A stretch of 64,000 nucleotides of DNA from the NCBI GenBank assembly GCA_965220665.1, contig CBDCQQ010000005.1, forward strand, positions 868,001-932,000, written 5' to 3'. Shown piece by piece: positions 1 to 8,204 of this stretch (its first letter is position 1; each line of letters begins with the position of its first letter). The notes below the pieces were generated by a model. It did not search any database. It was given only the letters and a program-made list of their open reading frames with translations, and was not told the origin of the DNA. The position numbers and the translations under genes are program-made. The stretch comes from JAJDZL01 sp965220665 (GTDB taxonomy: Bacteria; Pseudomonadota; Gammaproteobacteria; Arenicellales; JAJDZL01).

Positions 1-2
1 GA

Positions 3-1412
3 CTGGCCCTCAAATACCTGAATACTGCTACCACAAAATACGAAGAAGTCGTAGGCAAGGGCAAGAATCAGATCACTTTCGATCTCGTTGACATCGAGAA
101 CGCAACGGACTACGCTGCCGAAGACGCTGATGTGGCTCTGGGTTTACATAACACGTTATGGCCACAAATTGAGCAGGAAGAGCAGTTGCGGGATGTTTTT
201 AAGAAAATTGACATGCCACTGGTGCCGGTGTTGATGCGGGTTGAGGACAATGGCGTACTACTCGACGAAGCCGCTCTCAGACAACATAGCGCTGAATTAA
301 AGGAAAGGATTCAAAGGATTGAAGACGCGATATACCAAAGCTCCGGCTGTGTTTTCAATTTGTCTTCACCCAAGCAGATTAGAGAGGTTTTATTTGACCA
401 GCTTGGTCTCACCACATCAACCAAAACCGCCTCCGGTGTCATGTCGACTTCCGAATCGGTATTAACTGAACTCGCGGTTGATCATGAAGTCCCTAGAATG
501 CTGCTTGAGCATCGAAGTCTGTTCAAGATCAAATCCACCTACACTGACAAGTTACCAGAGTTGATCAACAGCAAAACAGGTCGAGTGCACACTTCGTTCA
601 ATCAGGCAGTCGCTTCGACTGGGCGACTATCCTCGGCAGATCCTAATTTGCAGAATATTCCGATTCGCACTTCAGAAGGAAAACGAATTCGTGAGGCGTT
701 CATACCAGATACTGGTTCAACATTAGTCTCGATTGACTATTCTCAGATCGAACTTCGCCTTATGGCTCATCTGTCCAGCGACCCTGGCCTTCTTGATGCT
801 TTCTCCAGAGGTGAAGATGTACATCGTTTTACCGCATCAGAAGTATTCGACTGCTCACCTGACGAAGTAACATCCGATCAGAGAAGGCATGCAAAGGCGA
901 TCAATTTTGGTTTGATGTACGGAATGTCTGCCTTTGGACTGGCTCGAACGCTGCAAATTGAAGTTCATCAGGCCCGCGATTACATTGAACAGTATTTCAC
1001 CCGCTATCCCAGTGTGCGGGAGTTCATGGATAACGTACGAGAACAGGCGCGCGAACACAAGTACGTCGATACCATTTTTGGAAGACGCGTGTTTCTGCCC
1101 GATATCAACTCCAGTCACTACGGACGAAGACAGCATTCAGAAAGGGCTGCAATCAACGCGCCCCTTCAGGGGTCAGCTGCCGACATCATGAAGCTCGCAA
1201 TGATCGGTGTTGATGCATGGCTGGCAAGCTCAGACAGCGGTGCGCGTATGATTTTGCAGGTTCACGATGAACTGGTTCTGGAAGTACCACACGGAGAAAC
1301 CGACCGGGTTCTGGACAACATCAAACGCCTGATGGAAAACGCCGCAAAGCTCTATGTTCCATTGGTAGCTGACGCGGGAATCGGTACCAACTGGGCACTC
1401 GCTCACGATTGA
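3..1412 (+). CDS. polA: DNA polymerase I, C-terminal part (cut by window edge)
   Basis: Family A DNA polymerase that fills gaps in repair and removes Okazaki primers. The open frame runs without a stop from base 3, so the 5' end lies outside the window; a GTG at 132 is internal and not the start. The first residues match the end of the 3'-5' exonuclease domain (GKGKNQITFDLVD and YAAEDADVALGLH). The polymerase domain then shows motif A (DYSQIELRLMAH), motif B (RRHAKAINFGLMYGM) and motif C (LQVHDELVLEVP), with the expected metal-binding aspartates. The 3' end overlaps the convergent engB by about 10 bases. The polA-engB-cytochrome c4 neighbourhood is also found in Pseudomonas, which supports a gammaproteobacterial host. 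Confidence 0.97.
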   Translation: MALKYLNTATTKYEEVVGKGKNQITFDLVDIENATDYAAEDADVALGLHNTLWPQIEQEEQLRDVFKKIDMPLVPVLMRVEDNGVLLDEAALRQHSAELKERIQRIEDAIYQSSGCVFNLSSPKQIREVLFDQLGLTTSTKTASGVMSTSESVLTELAVDHEVPRMLLEHRSLFKIKSTYTDKLPELINSKTGRVHTSFNQAVASTGRLSSADPNLQNIPIRTSEGKRIREAFIPDTGSTLVSIDYSQIELRLMAHLSSDPGLLDAFSRGEDVHRFTASEVFDCSPDEVTSDQRRHAKAINFGLMYGMSAFGLARTLQIEVHQARDYIEQYFTRYPSVREFMDNVREQAREHKYVDTIFGRRVFLPDINSSHYGRRQHSERAAINAPLQGSAADIMKLAMIGVDAWLASSDSGARMILQVHDELVLEVPHGETDRVLDNIKRLMENAAKLYVPLVADAGIGTNWALAHD

Positions 1413-1999
1413 TTGAGCAGTTCAATAACGCGTTGTCGGGCATCAACCACTCCCAAGCCTGAATGCGCAGAAAAAGTCTGAATCGACAGATTGTCCCGAC
1501 CAGCGAGATCTTTCTTTACCGCCGCCATTGTTGCCAGCGCTCTGGATTTTGAAAGTTTGTCCGACTTGGTTAACAGAATGTGGGCGTCAAGGGCACTTTT
1601 CTGGCACCAGTCAAGTAACTGCTGGTCGAGTGGTTTGAGCGGGTGGCGAACATCCATCATCAGAACCAATGCACGTAGACATTCACGGGTTTCAAAATAC
1701 TGTTCGATGACACTTGACCAGTGAAGCCGCAATTGCTTTGGTACCTTGGAGTATCCGTAACCGGGTAGATCAACCAGTCTGATATCTGGCGTAACCTCAA
1801 AAAAAACGATTTGCTGGGTACGACCTGGTGTCTTGCTGGCAATCGCCAGCCCTTTTCTTCCGGTAATTGCGTTGATTGCGCTTGACTTACCACTGTTGGA
1901 ACGGCCAGCAAACGCGATTTCACTCCCTCTATCGGGCAGCCACTGTGAGGGCTTATGCGCCGCAACGATGAACTGTGTACGGTTAAGTTGAAAACTCAC
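1403..1999 (-). CDS. engB: Ribosome biogenesis GTP-binding protein EngB/YihA
   Basis: Small TRAFAC-class GTPase of 198 residues, the usual length for EngB, required for late assembly of the 50S ribosomal subunit. G1 (GRSNSGKSS) lies near residue 31, followed by the G2 region (TPGRTQ), G3 (DLPGYG) and G4 (TKSD). It is convergent with polA and shares its last bases with the polA stop region. The upstream 336 bases hold no recognisable gene, so its promoter should lie there. The call is secure from the motif set, length and context. Confidence 0.96.
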   Translation of the reverse strand: MSFQLNRTQFIVAAHKPSQWLPDRGSEIAFAGRSNSGKSSAINAITGRKGLAIASKTPGRTQQIVFFEVTPDIRLVDLPGYGYSKVPKQLRLHWSSVIEQYFETRECLRALVLMMDVRHPLKPLDQQLLDWCQKSALDAHILLTKSDKLSKSRALATMAAVKKDLAGRDNLSIQTFSAHSGLGVVDARQRVIELLNQS

Positions 2000-2335
2000 T
2001 CAATAATCCTGTGAGACTCAGTCAGATATTTGATTCCGGACTTTAACGGCAGTTCGTACATACATTATTGTTTTTGTTTACTGTCTTGATTGAGCTAATT
2101 TGTAACCAAGAACACCGTATATTTGCTGTCACAAGCGAGAACAATCCGGGTTTGACACTGGGTCGATAAATGAAGCAATGGAGGTGGTTCTTGACTTACT
2201 TTCAGAGCATCTAAAAATTCGGCGGGAGGGGTTGCTAATGGAAAATGGTTGCTGTACTTCGGAGCTTGTCTGTTTTGCAACAGGAAAACCATACGAGTAC
2301 CATACAGATTCAAATTTCAAGTTGGTGAAGAAAAA
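2000..2335. other. Intergenic stretch, nothing recognised
   Basis: Divergent spacer between engB (minus) and the EEP-family gene (plus). It probably carries both promoters, but I see no convincing sigma70 pair, terminator or RNA gene. The open frames here are not supported by codon use or a recognisable protein. Confidence 0.5.
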
Positions 2336-3184
2336 ATGATCAAAATTGTTAGTTGGAATATTGCCAAGCGGAAGAAACCTTGGTACATGCTCCACGATAT
2401 GAGAAAAGGGGGCGAATCGGATGTCGCTTTACTGCAGGAAGCTGGAAGCCCACCAAAAGAATTAGTCGATGAATTCCCAGGTGCGGGCGGTGTGCATTTG
2501 GACAGGGATTTGTTTGATCGCTGGTGTTTAGTGATACCGCTGTCAAATAAAGTGAAAGTTGAGCCGTTTCAACAGGTTCGACCCATCAGTGAAGTAGAGG
2601 AGTGTGAAATCGCAGTAAGTGGAATTGGTACGATTGCTACCGCCAAAATTACACCGCTAAACCCTCCGGGCGAGCCGTTCATCGCTATCTCAATGTATGC
2701 GCGTTGGATGAAACCGCATCCTTTAGCCAAATCCTCATGGAAAGTCGGTGTAGCCGATGTATCAGCGCATCGAATACTATCAGACTTATCGGCGTTTGTC
2801 GGCCACCGCAATCCGTCCAAACACCGAATTCTTGCCGCAGGTGATCTCAACATAATCTACGGCGCAACAGGATATTCACTTTCGTTACCCGAACGCGAAC
2901 GCTCCGTCTGGGATCGCATGCATGCTCTCGGTCTGGAATTTCTAGGCCCACAGTGGCCATTTGCATGCAGGACCGCAGATTCACAACCCGATGTGCCAGG
3001 CAATACTAAAAATGTTCCGACGTTTGCTTCGAAAATCAATCGAGAGAAAGCCAACCGTCAGCTGGATTACGTCTTCGCTTCAAAAGGGTTTCATAGGAAT
3101 GTTAAGGTGTCAGCACTCAATTCCGTTGAAGAGTGGGGACCAAGTGATCACTGTCGAATAAAAATCGACGTTGATTGTGGATGA
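2336..3184 (+). CDS. Endonuclease/exonuclease/phosphatase family protein
   Basis: 282-residue member of the EEP superfamily (DNase I / exonuclease III / Mg-dependent phosphatase fold). The start was set at the ATG at 2336 because the protein then begins with the family's first strand (MIKIVSWNIA), whereas the longer frame from 2249 adds unrelated residues. Family signatures in order: VSWNIA at the N terminus, E in LLQEA near residue 38, GDLN near the middle (metal and active-site Asp/Asn), LDYVFAS, and the C-terminal SDHC motif with the catalytic Asp-His pair. No signal peptide is evident, so it is probably cytoplasmic. The substrate (nucleic acid or phosphoester) cannot be told. It stands alone, flanked by a transposase fossil. 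Confidence 0.75.
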   Translation: MIKIVSWNIAKRKKPWYMLHDMRKGGESDVALLQEAGSPPKELVDEFPGAGGVHLDRDLFDRWCLVIPLSNKVKVEPFQQVRPISEVEECEIAVSGIGTIATAKITPLNPPGEPFIAISMYARWMKPHPLAKSSWKVGVADVSAHRILSDLSAFVGHRNPSKHRILAAGDLNIIYGATGYSLSLPERERSVWDRMHALGLEFLGPQWPFACRTADSQPDVPGNTKNVPTFASKINREKANRQLDYVFASKGFHRNVKVSALNSVEEWGPSDHCRIKIDVDCG

Positions 3185-3913
3185 AGAAATTCTGCCAGCG
3201 TGGCTACCAACTCAGACATCTCTAGCAAATTGTAATGTCGGTACATTGGGTTTTTCGGCAATTGCTTTCATAACAGTTGTCCGCCAGACATTTCTTTATC
3301 TACCAGCTTTTAACTTCACGCTTCTATTTTCTTGAATGAATTGAGCTTTGGCAACTGGATATTGCTGGCACCACTTTTGCAGTGGCACATGGGAGTCCTC
3401 CAGCAGTGTGCCGTGACGGAATGAAAAATGCCTGCGGCAGTTCCGACACCGGTGCGGCAGTGGTTTGCCGCTTGGAACTTCGTAGGTGTTGGTACCGCCG
3501 CAACGGTAACACCTTTCAGCACCATCCTCCCAGATGATCGACTCAAACCACTTGCGTGCCGAGGTTTAGTCGGGAAACATCTGCATCAGTTGGAACAGCG
3601 AAATGCCGTTGCGATGCGACTTACCGGGGGCTTTTCTGTTCGACGCCATTTGGATTGCTCAATTGGTTGAACTAATGGGCAACTGACAAATTATTTCGTT
3701 GGTTTAGTCAAGCATATATCCCCGAATATTTGACATAGGTGAAGTACAGACCCTGTCTCAAAATTTCTAGCCACCTCAATTTGCGTTGCCATAGGTTTCT
3801 CCTGCGAACAGACTCAGATTACTATTCCAAATCTGATATATTAGCGTTTTCTTGACCAACTCGGTCAGATCGATTCAGGTCACTTTTTCTGCAATTCGTT
3901 TGGATACTAGACA
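3185..3913. other. Gene-poor spacer with an IS1595 fossil
   Basis: The spacer holds the decayed IS1595-type transposase end described separately at 3370-3649. The rest (3185-3369 and 3650-3913) shows nothing recognisable apart from the presumed promoter of the cytochrome c4 gene. Confidence 0.5.
3370..3649 (-). pseudogene. IS1595-family transposase, N-terminal fossil
   Basis: Reading the minus strand from the ATG at 3649 gives MASNRKAPGKSHRNGISLF, then QLMQMFPD followed by a TAA at codon 28. The same frame continues with KWFESIIWEDGAERCYRCGG, a KPLPHRCRNCRRHFSFRHGT segment and LLEDSHVPLQKWC, before similarity ends. The paired CxxC motifs form the zinc ribbon at the N terminus of IS1595 transposases (ISXO2-like DDE enzymes), and the TLLEDSHVPLxKW stretch is also typical. 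The DDE catalytic domain is absent. The stop and the truncation show a dead remnant. Confidence 0.75.
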
Positions 3914-4540
3914 ATGGATATTTCGATTATTCGGAAAATTATGACTTTCGGTCTCATTTTGGGACTCTGTATAACCATTTTCGGAAAACCTGCTTTTGGT
4001 GCAGGCAACGCTGAAGCTGGAAAATCAAAAGCCGCCGTCTGTACCGCCTGTCACGCTGCAGATGGTAACAGCACAATTGCCGATTTTCCAAAAATTGCCG
4101 GTCAGATTCCTGGCTACGTCGCTAAGCAGCTCGCCGCTTACAAATCCGGCGAACGGGCAAATGCCGTTATGGCTGGGCTGGTGCTGAGTATGACCGAACA
4201 GGATATGCTGGATATTGATGCATACTACGCACAGTTTGACGGCAGTAAAGCGAGTATCGATGAATCCGAACTTGTCGCGGCAAATCGCGGTCGGGAAATT
4301 TACCGCCGCGGACTGAGTCAGTATTCAGTTCCTGCGTGCATGTCCTGCCACGGACCTGCTGGCAATGGAATTCCCTCCCGCTATCCTAAAGTTTCCGGAC
4401 AATACAAGGAGTATCTCGTCACCACCATGACTGAGTTTAAGTCTGGCGTTCGGGTCAACGAAGAAATGAACACCATAGCGTTTCGACTGTCTGCACAGCA
4501 GATTGAGGACCTAGCCCTCTATATGCAAGCGCTGGACTAA
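3914..4540 (+). CDS. Dihaem cytochrome c4
   Basis: 208-residue periplasmic electron carrier. A hydrophobic signal segment covers about residues 8-25, with likely cleavage after FGA. Two haem c sites follow: CTACH (residues 43-47) and CMSCH (142-146), each heading a roughly 90-residue class I cytochrome domain, with axial methionine candidates in RANAVMAGL and RVNEEMNTI. This two-domain layout and length are those of cytochrome c4, which shuttles electrons between quinol-cytochrome c reductase and terminal oxidases or denitrification enzymes. Position downstream of polA/engB matches the Pseudomonas cc4 locus. It could also be called c553-like, but the tandem domains favour c4. Confidence 0.9.
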   Translation: MDISIIRKIMTFGLILGLCITIFGKPAFGAGNAEAGKSKAAVCTACHAADGNSTIADFPKIAGQIPGYVAKQLAAYKSGERANAVMAGLVLSMTEQDMLDIDAYYAQFDGSKASIDESELVAANRGREIYRRGLSQYSVPACMSCHGPAGNGIPSRYPKVSGQYKEYLVTTMTEFKSGVRVNEEMNTIAFRLSAQQIEDLALYMQALD

Positions 4541-4545
4541 TTCAG

Positions 4546-6243
4546 TCAGTTAACCTTTCGCAAGCTGCAAAGCACTGCACCTAATTTCTGTAGACTTTCA
4601 ACGACGTCAGTACCGCACTTAACAAGACTCGGCGTCACCCGCTCAAATTGATCGGAGCGAGAAAGTGCCTTGGCATCAAGTTGGGCCTGGCGCTTAATCA
4701 ACCATCCAAACGTATATGGGTGCCCGGGGATATCAAAGTCACGGATGTCATCTGCCGTGATGAACAGAAAGTGACCTGTTTTTAGTAACTTTTCATCGGC
4801 CGACACGTCAGTTAACTGGTTCTTTGACCTTAACCAGTCCAGCTGATTAACTTTTTGCTCTGTTACCGAATCCTTCGTAATTCTTGCGTTGACTTTCGCT
4901 TTGTGAAACTGACCGGTGGAGTGAAGATACTGGGGACCAAAGTTAAACACAACGCGAACCCGATACCCGCTAAACAGGGATTCCAGCAACTGTGCCAAAT
5001 TGGCAAGCTCCGCTTCCGTTTCGACCGTTGGACTAACGTAAGCAAAGAGCACAATATAGTCGTTGATTCGGAGTGAAGACTTCAGACCCACTACAAAGTC
5101 TGTGGCCATTTGAAAGCAATGCTCTGAATCTATCTCGATTACGTTCCGAAATGGCAAACTCATATCGGTGGCTAAACTGACTGCACTGTAAATTTCACAA
5201 TCAAACCCTTTCAATTTGGACTGTTCGAGTTCAGGTTGACTGTATGGGTCAACTCCAATTAAATACGCAGCCATTGAAACAGCAGTCTGCCAGGTGAGGA
5301 ACAATCTGGCTAGACTTGCTGAACAAATCGCTTCTTCCTGATACTCAAAACTAAGCTCCCGTTCAGTAGCAGGCACACAAACTCGGATCTCCCCAGATCG
5401 GTCCAGTTCTCCATCTCTACAGTTCACGGCCGGTAGTACGCCTAGGCCAGCCTTACCCAGGCTTTCAGCAACAATCTGCTCAATCCATCTCGCTACCGGC
5501 AACAGTCTGTGTGGTGCATCAATTTGCAACTCACCGCCAATCAAGGATGCCAACGCTAATTCTGCTGCCAGTCTATGGACCCGTTTCGCAACTTTTCCAG
5601 TATCCATAATGACCGAGTTGACAAAGTGATTTCTTGTGGACTTTAGTGTTGTCAGATTGATGCCTAACATTGCTGTCGGTATCAACGCCAAACTGCAAAC
5701 ACCAGAGTATCTGCCGAGTACACCGGGATCTGAATTGAGCGTTCGAATTCCTTTGGAAAATGCCCATTCGCGTAGCGTACTTTGTCTTGGGTCCGTAATC
5801 ACAGTGAACTTTCGTGCGCAGTTCTCATGTTCGAATAATGACTCTGCCAGAACCAGAGTCTCCAGAGTTTCCCCTGATTTACTCGCAATCACAAAGTGAT
5901 AATCTTCCCGCGGCGGGGCTGCGAGAAAGTACGCCAGTGATTCAGGTGATGTACTGCTTAATTGGTGAAGGGAGGGCCTGGACAAATGGCGGGAAACGCA
6001 TTCATATCCAGTAGCGGAGAGTGTCGCACCACCCATTCCAACAAGCACCAACGTTGAAGCGGTGGGTGACAGATGTAATACATCGTTGGTGTCTGGAAAC
6101 GAAAATCGCGTCCAATCAAAGCATCGCTCTCCAAGGACGGTATCGACACTGGCCTCGGACCAAAGATCATAGGAGTTTTCGAAGATTCTCGAGCAAACCC
6201 GACGGTCGATCAGCAGCCGTTCGAATTGTGTTACCCGAATCAA
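4546..6243 (-). CDS. Glucose-6-phosphate isomerase-like protein (Tal-Pgi type)
   Basis: 565-residue SIS-domain protein resembling the isomerase half of bifunctional transaldolase/phosphoglucose isomerases rather than classical Pgi. The first SIS region has LVLVGMGGATLSA and the SKSGETLETL loop; GRYSGVCSLALIPTAM follows. AESLGKAGLGVLPAV aligns with the ESTGKEGKGIVPV segment of the Tal-Pgi group, and FGPQYLHSTGQFHK and GHPYTFGWL match its second half. No transaldolase domain is attached and none of tal, zwf or gnd is adjacent. The predicted reaction is glucose-6-phosphate to fructose-6-phosphate, but activity is an inference from homology. It abuts the zinc-finger gene by 5 bases, suggesting cotranscription with the ilvE group. 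Confidence 0.72.
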   Translation of the reverse strand: MIRVTQFERLLIDRRVCSRIFENSYDLWSEASVDTVLGERCFDWTRFSFPDTNDVLHLSPTASTLVLVGMGGATLSATGYECVSRHLSRPSLHQLSSTSPESLAYFLAAPPREDYHFVIASKSGETLETLVLAESLFEHENCARKFTVITDPRQSTLREWAFSKGIRTLNSDPGVLGRYSGVCSLALIPTAMLGINLTTLKSTRNHFVNSVIMDTGKVAKRVHRLAAELALASLIGGELQIDAPHRLLPVARWIEQIVAESLGKAGLGVLPAVNCRDGELDRSGEIRVCVPATERELSFEYQEEAICSASLARLFLTWQTAVSMAAYLIGVDPYSQPELEQSKLKGFDCEIYSAVSLATDMSLPFRNVIEIDSEHCFQMATDFVVGLKSSLRINDYIVLFAYVSPTVETEAELANLAQLLESLFSGYRVRVVFNFGPQYLHSTGQFHKAKVNARITKDSVTEQKVNQLDWLRSKNQLTDVSADEKLLKTGHFLFITADDIRDFDIPGHPYTFGWLIKRQAQLDAKALSRSDQFERVTPSLVKCGTDVVESLQKLGAVLCSLRKVN

Positions 6244-6248
6244 ACGCC

Positions 6249-6461
6249 CTACAAATTCTCAACCAAAACAAAAAGAGTACCGCAATAGGGGCACCTGACC
6301 GTACCATCCTTTTCCAGCGGCAAATAAACGCGCGGGTGAGAGTCCCAAAGTCGCATTCGGTCAAGCGGGCAATGCAACGGGAGATCATCCTTCGTCACAT
6401 TGACATAAGCCTGATCGTTGGGCGTATCGCCATGTTTGGGCTGATAAACTTGTTCACTCAT
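6249..6461 (-). CDS. Small zinc-finger protein (zf-CHCC / NDUFS6-like)
   Basis: 70-residue protein of the zf-CHCC family, related to the zinc-binding part of mitochondrial complex I subunit NDUFS6. Candidate ligands are the Cys in LPLHCPLDRM, the His in DSHPRVYLPL and the CPYC pair, followed by the typical ending GTLFVLVEN. Bacterial members are short cytoplasmic proteins of unclear role, often beside ilvE and LPS genes. Here it lies 9 bases downstream of ilvE and 5 bases upstream of the isomerase-like gene. Confidence 0.8.
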   Translation of the reverse strand: MSEQVYQPKHGDTPNDQAYVNVTKDDLPLHCPLDRMRLWDSHPRVYLPLEKDGTVRCPYCGTLFVLVENL

Positions 6462-6470
6462 CGCTTAAGT

Positions 6471-7397
6471 TCACACAAATGTCAGCCAACCCATGTGAGC
6501 TTCACTTCGTCCTTCCACAACATCAAAGTACTTGGATTGTAGCTCTCTGGTAATTGGCCCTGGAGTGCCATCTCCAATTAATCGGCTGTCCAATTCGCGA
6601 ATCGGGGTTACTTCAGCTGCGGTACCGGTGAAAAATGCCTCATCTGAAATGTAAATTTCATCCCGGGTAATGATTCTCTCCTGTACCTCGTAGCCCATTT
6701 CAGCGAGCAGTTCGAACACCGTTCGCCGTGTAATTCCATCCAGTGCGGAAGTTAAATTGGGGGTAATCACCTTACCATCCTGTACCACAAAGATGTTCTC
6801 CCCGGAACCTTCCATGACGTAACCATTGGTATCAAGAAGAAGTGCTTCATCAGCACCGTTGTCAAGCGCTTCCTGGAGTGCAAGTATGGAATTTGTGTAG
6901 TGACCGCATGCTTTTGCACGGCACATGGACACATTGACATGAAGCCTGGAAAAAGATGAAGTTTTGACCTTGATGCCGTTCTTGATGCCGTCTGCACCAA
7001 GATACGCACCCCAGTCCCAGGCAGCAATCATGATATGTGTCGACAGATTATCGGCCCGCAGACCCATCCCTTCTGAACCGTAAAAAATGATCGGACGAAC
7101 ATAGCCACTCTCAAGTTTGTTCGCACGTAGGACCTCACACTGTGCCTGATTGATCGTCTCACGATCAAATGTCGGCTTCATGCGCAGAATGTGAGCGGAT
7201 TCAAATAAACGGTTCGTGTGTTCCTGAAGACGGAAAATAGCGGGACCCTTGTCAGTCTTGTAGGCGCGTAAACCTTCAAATGCTGCGAGACCATAGTGAA
7301 GCGAATGCGTAAGAATATGAACAGTGGCCTCTCGCCAGGGCACAAGTTCGCCGTCATTCCAAATAAATCCGTCTCTGTCGCTAAAGGATGCTGTCAT
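6471..7397 (-). CDS. ilvE: Branched-chain amino acid aminotransferase
   Basis: 308-residue fold-type IV PLP aminotransferase for the last step of Ile, Val and Leu synthesis. It begins with the family's FSDRDGFIWNDGELVPW. The PLP lysine is in RAKACGHYTNS, and DEALLLDTNGYVMEGSGEN carries the fold-type IV signature. FFTGTAAEVTPIRELD follows near the C terminus, and the length equals that of E. coli IlvE. It heads a minus-strand group with the zinc-finger protein and the isomerase-like protein. The HD-domain gene lies 60 bases upstream on the same strand. Confidence 0.96.
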   Translation of the reverse strand: MTASFSDRDGFIWNDGELVPWREATVHILTHSLHYGLAAFEGLRAYKTDKGPAIFRLQEHTNRLFESAHILRMKPTFDRETINQAQCEVLRANKLESGYVRPIIFYGSEGMGLRADNLSTHIMIAAWDWGAYLGADGIKNGIKVKTSSFSRLHVNVSMCRAKACGHYTNSILALQEALDNGADEALLLDTNGYVMEGSGENIFVVQDGKVITPNLTSALDGITRRTVFELLAEMGYEVQERIITRDEIYISDEAFFTGTAAEVTPIRELDSRLIGDGTPGPITRELQSKYFDVVEGRSEAHMGWLTFV

Positions 7398-7457
7398 GTT
7401 CTGAAGTGTTGCAAATGGAAAATGGAAGAAAAATCAATGAGTTTTAACCGAAGCGGT

Positions 7458-8033
7458 TCATGTTGTATGCGCCCCGAAAGGCTCACGATCAAAAATTCTG
7501 CGGACCATGGGGTCGAAAAACTCAAGCGGCAGCGCATCGTATCCAGGATCAAAAGCAGACTGATCCCACTTTTCGCAGAAGTCAACACAGTCCTGATAAT
7601 ATTCTGATGTGCGATACTGCTCCCGGGCATTACGGTCCCCGCCCATATGGTGGAAAAAATAATATCCTTGAAAAACACCATGATGCTTGAGAATCCAGTA
7701 AGTTCTTTCCGATACATACGGACGCAATACTGCTGCCGCCAGTTCGCCGTGATTTTCAGGCGCCAGGTGGTCTCCGATATCATGCAGCAGAGCTGCAACC
7801 GTCATCTCTTCTCCCGCCCCGTCTCGCCAGGCGCGGGTTGCGCACTGTAGAGCGTGTTCCAGGCGACTGACCTTGTAACCGCCCATACTGTTCTCCAGAC
7901 TTAGCAGGTGGCTGAGAACGCGGTCAGCGGTTCCTGCAACAAACTCGCTTTCATATTGCTGGAGCAATTGGTAATCTTCATAAGTTCCATCCTTCATCTG
8001 GATGAACTCAACTGTTTTTTGCGATGTATCCAT
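7458..8033 (-). CDS. HD-domain protein, PhnZ/TmpB-like diiron oxygenase group
   Basis: 191-residue all-helical HD-domain protein. Metal ligands visible in order are H in SRLEHALQCA, HD in ALLHDIGDHL, H in ENHGELAA, H in ILKHHG and the C-terminal D of CEKWDQ. This arrangement is shared with PhnZ and TmpB, small HD-fold mixed-valence diiron oxygenases that cleave organophosphonates, and more distantly with myo-inositol oxygenase. No phosphonate genes are nearby. The substrate is therefore unknown, and a plain phosphohydrolase activity remains possible. It may be cotranscribed with ilvE, 60 bases downstream. Confidence 0.7.
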   Translation of the reverse strand: MDTSQKTVEFIQMKDGTYEDYQLLQQYESEFVAGTADRVLSHLLSLENSMGGYKVSRLEHALQCATRAWRDGAGEEMTVAALLHDIGDHLAPENHGELAAAVLRPYVSERTYWILKHHGVFQGYYFFHHMGGDRNAREQYRTSEYYQDCVDFCEKWDQSAFDPGYDALPLEFFDPMVRRIFDREPFGAHTT

Positions 8034-8204
8034 ATCTGATTAACGCGCGAAAAAAGATTGTCTGGTTTCGCTCAAAATCTTATATGTTAATGCACAACAT
8101 ACAGTATTCAGGCTGAATTTTCTTCATTGTGTCAGCTAATTTGATACGGATGTAAAGACCGATTGAATTGTGACCTTAAACGTGCTGCAAGACTGTGTTC
8201 GTTG

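Noticed and set aside
132..1412. Complete polA-like gene starting with GTG at 132
   Set aside because: The frame is open to the window edge and the upstream residues match the exonuclease domain, so the GTG is internal.
1400..1420. Spot 42 RNA between polA and engB, as in E. coli
   Set aside because: The two genes are convergent and overlap by about 10 bases, leaving no room.
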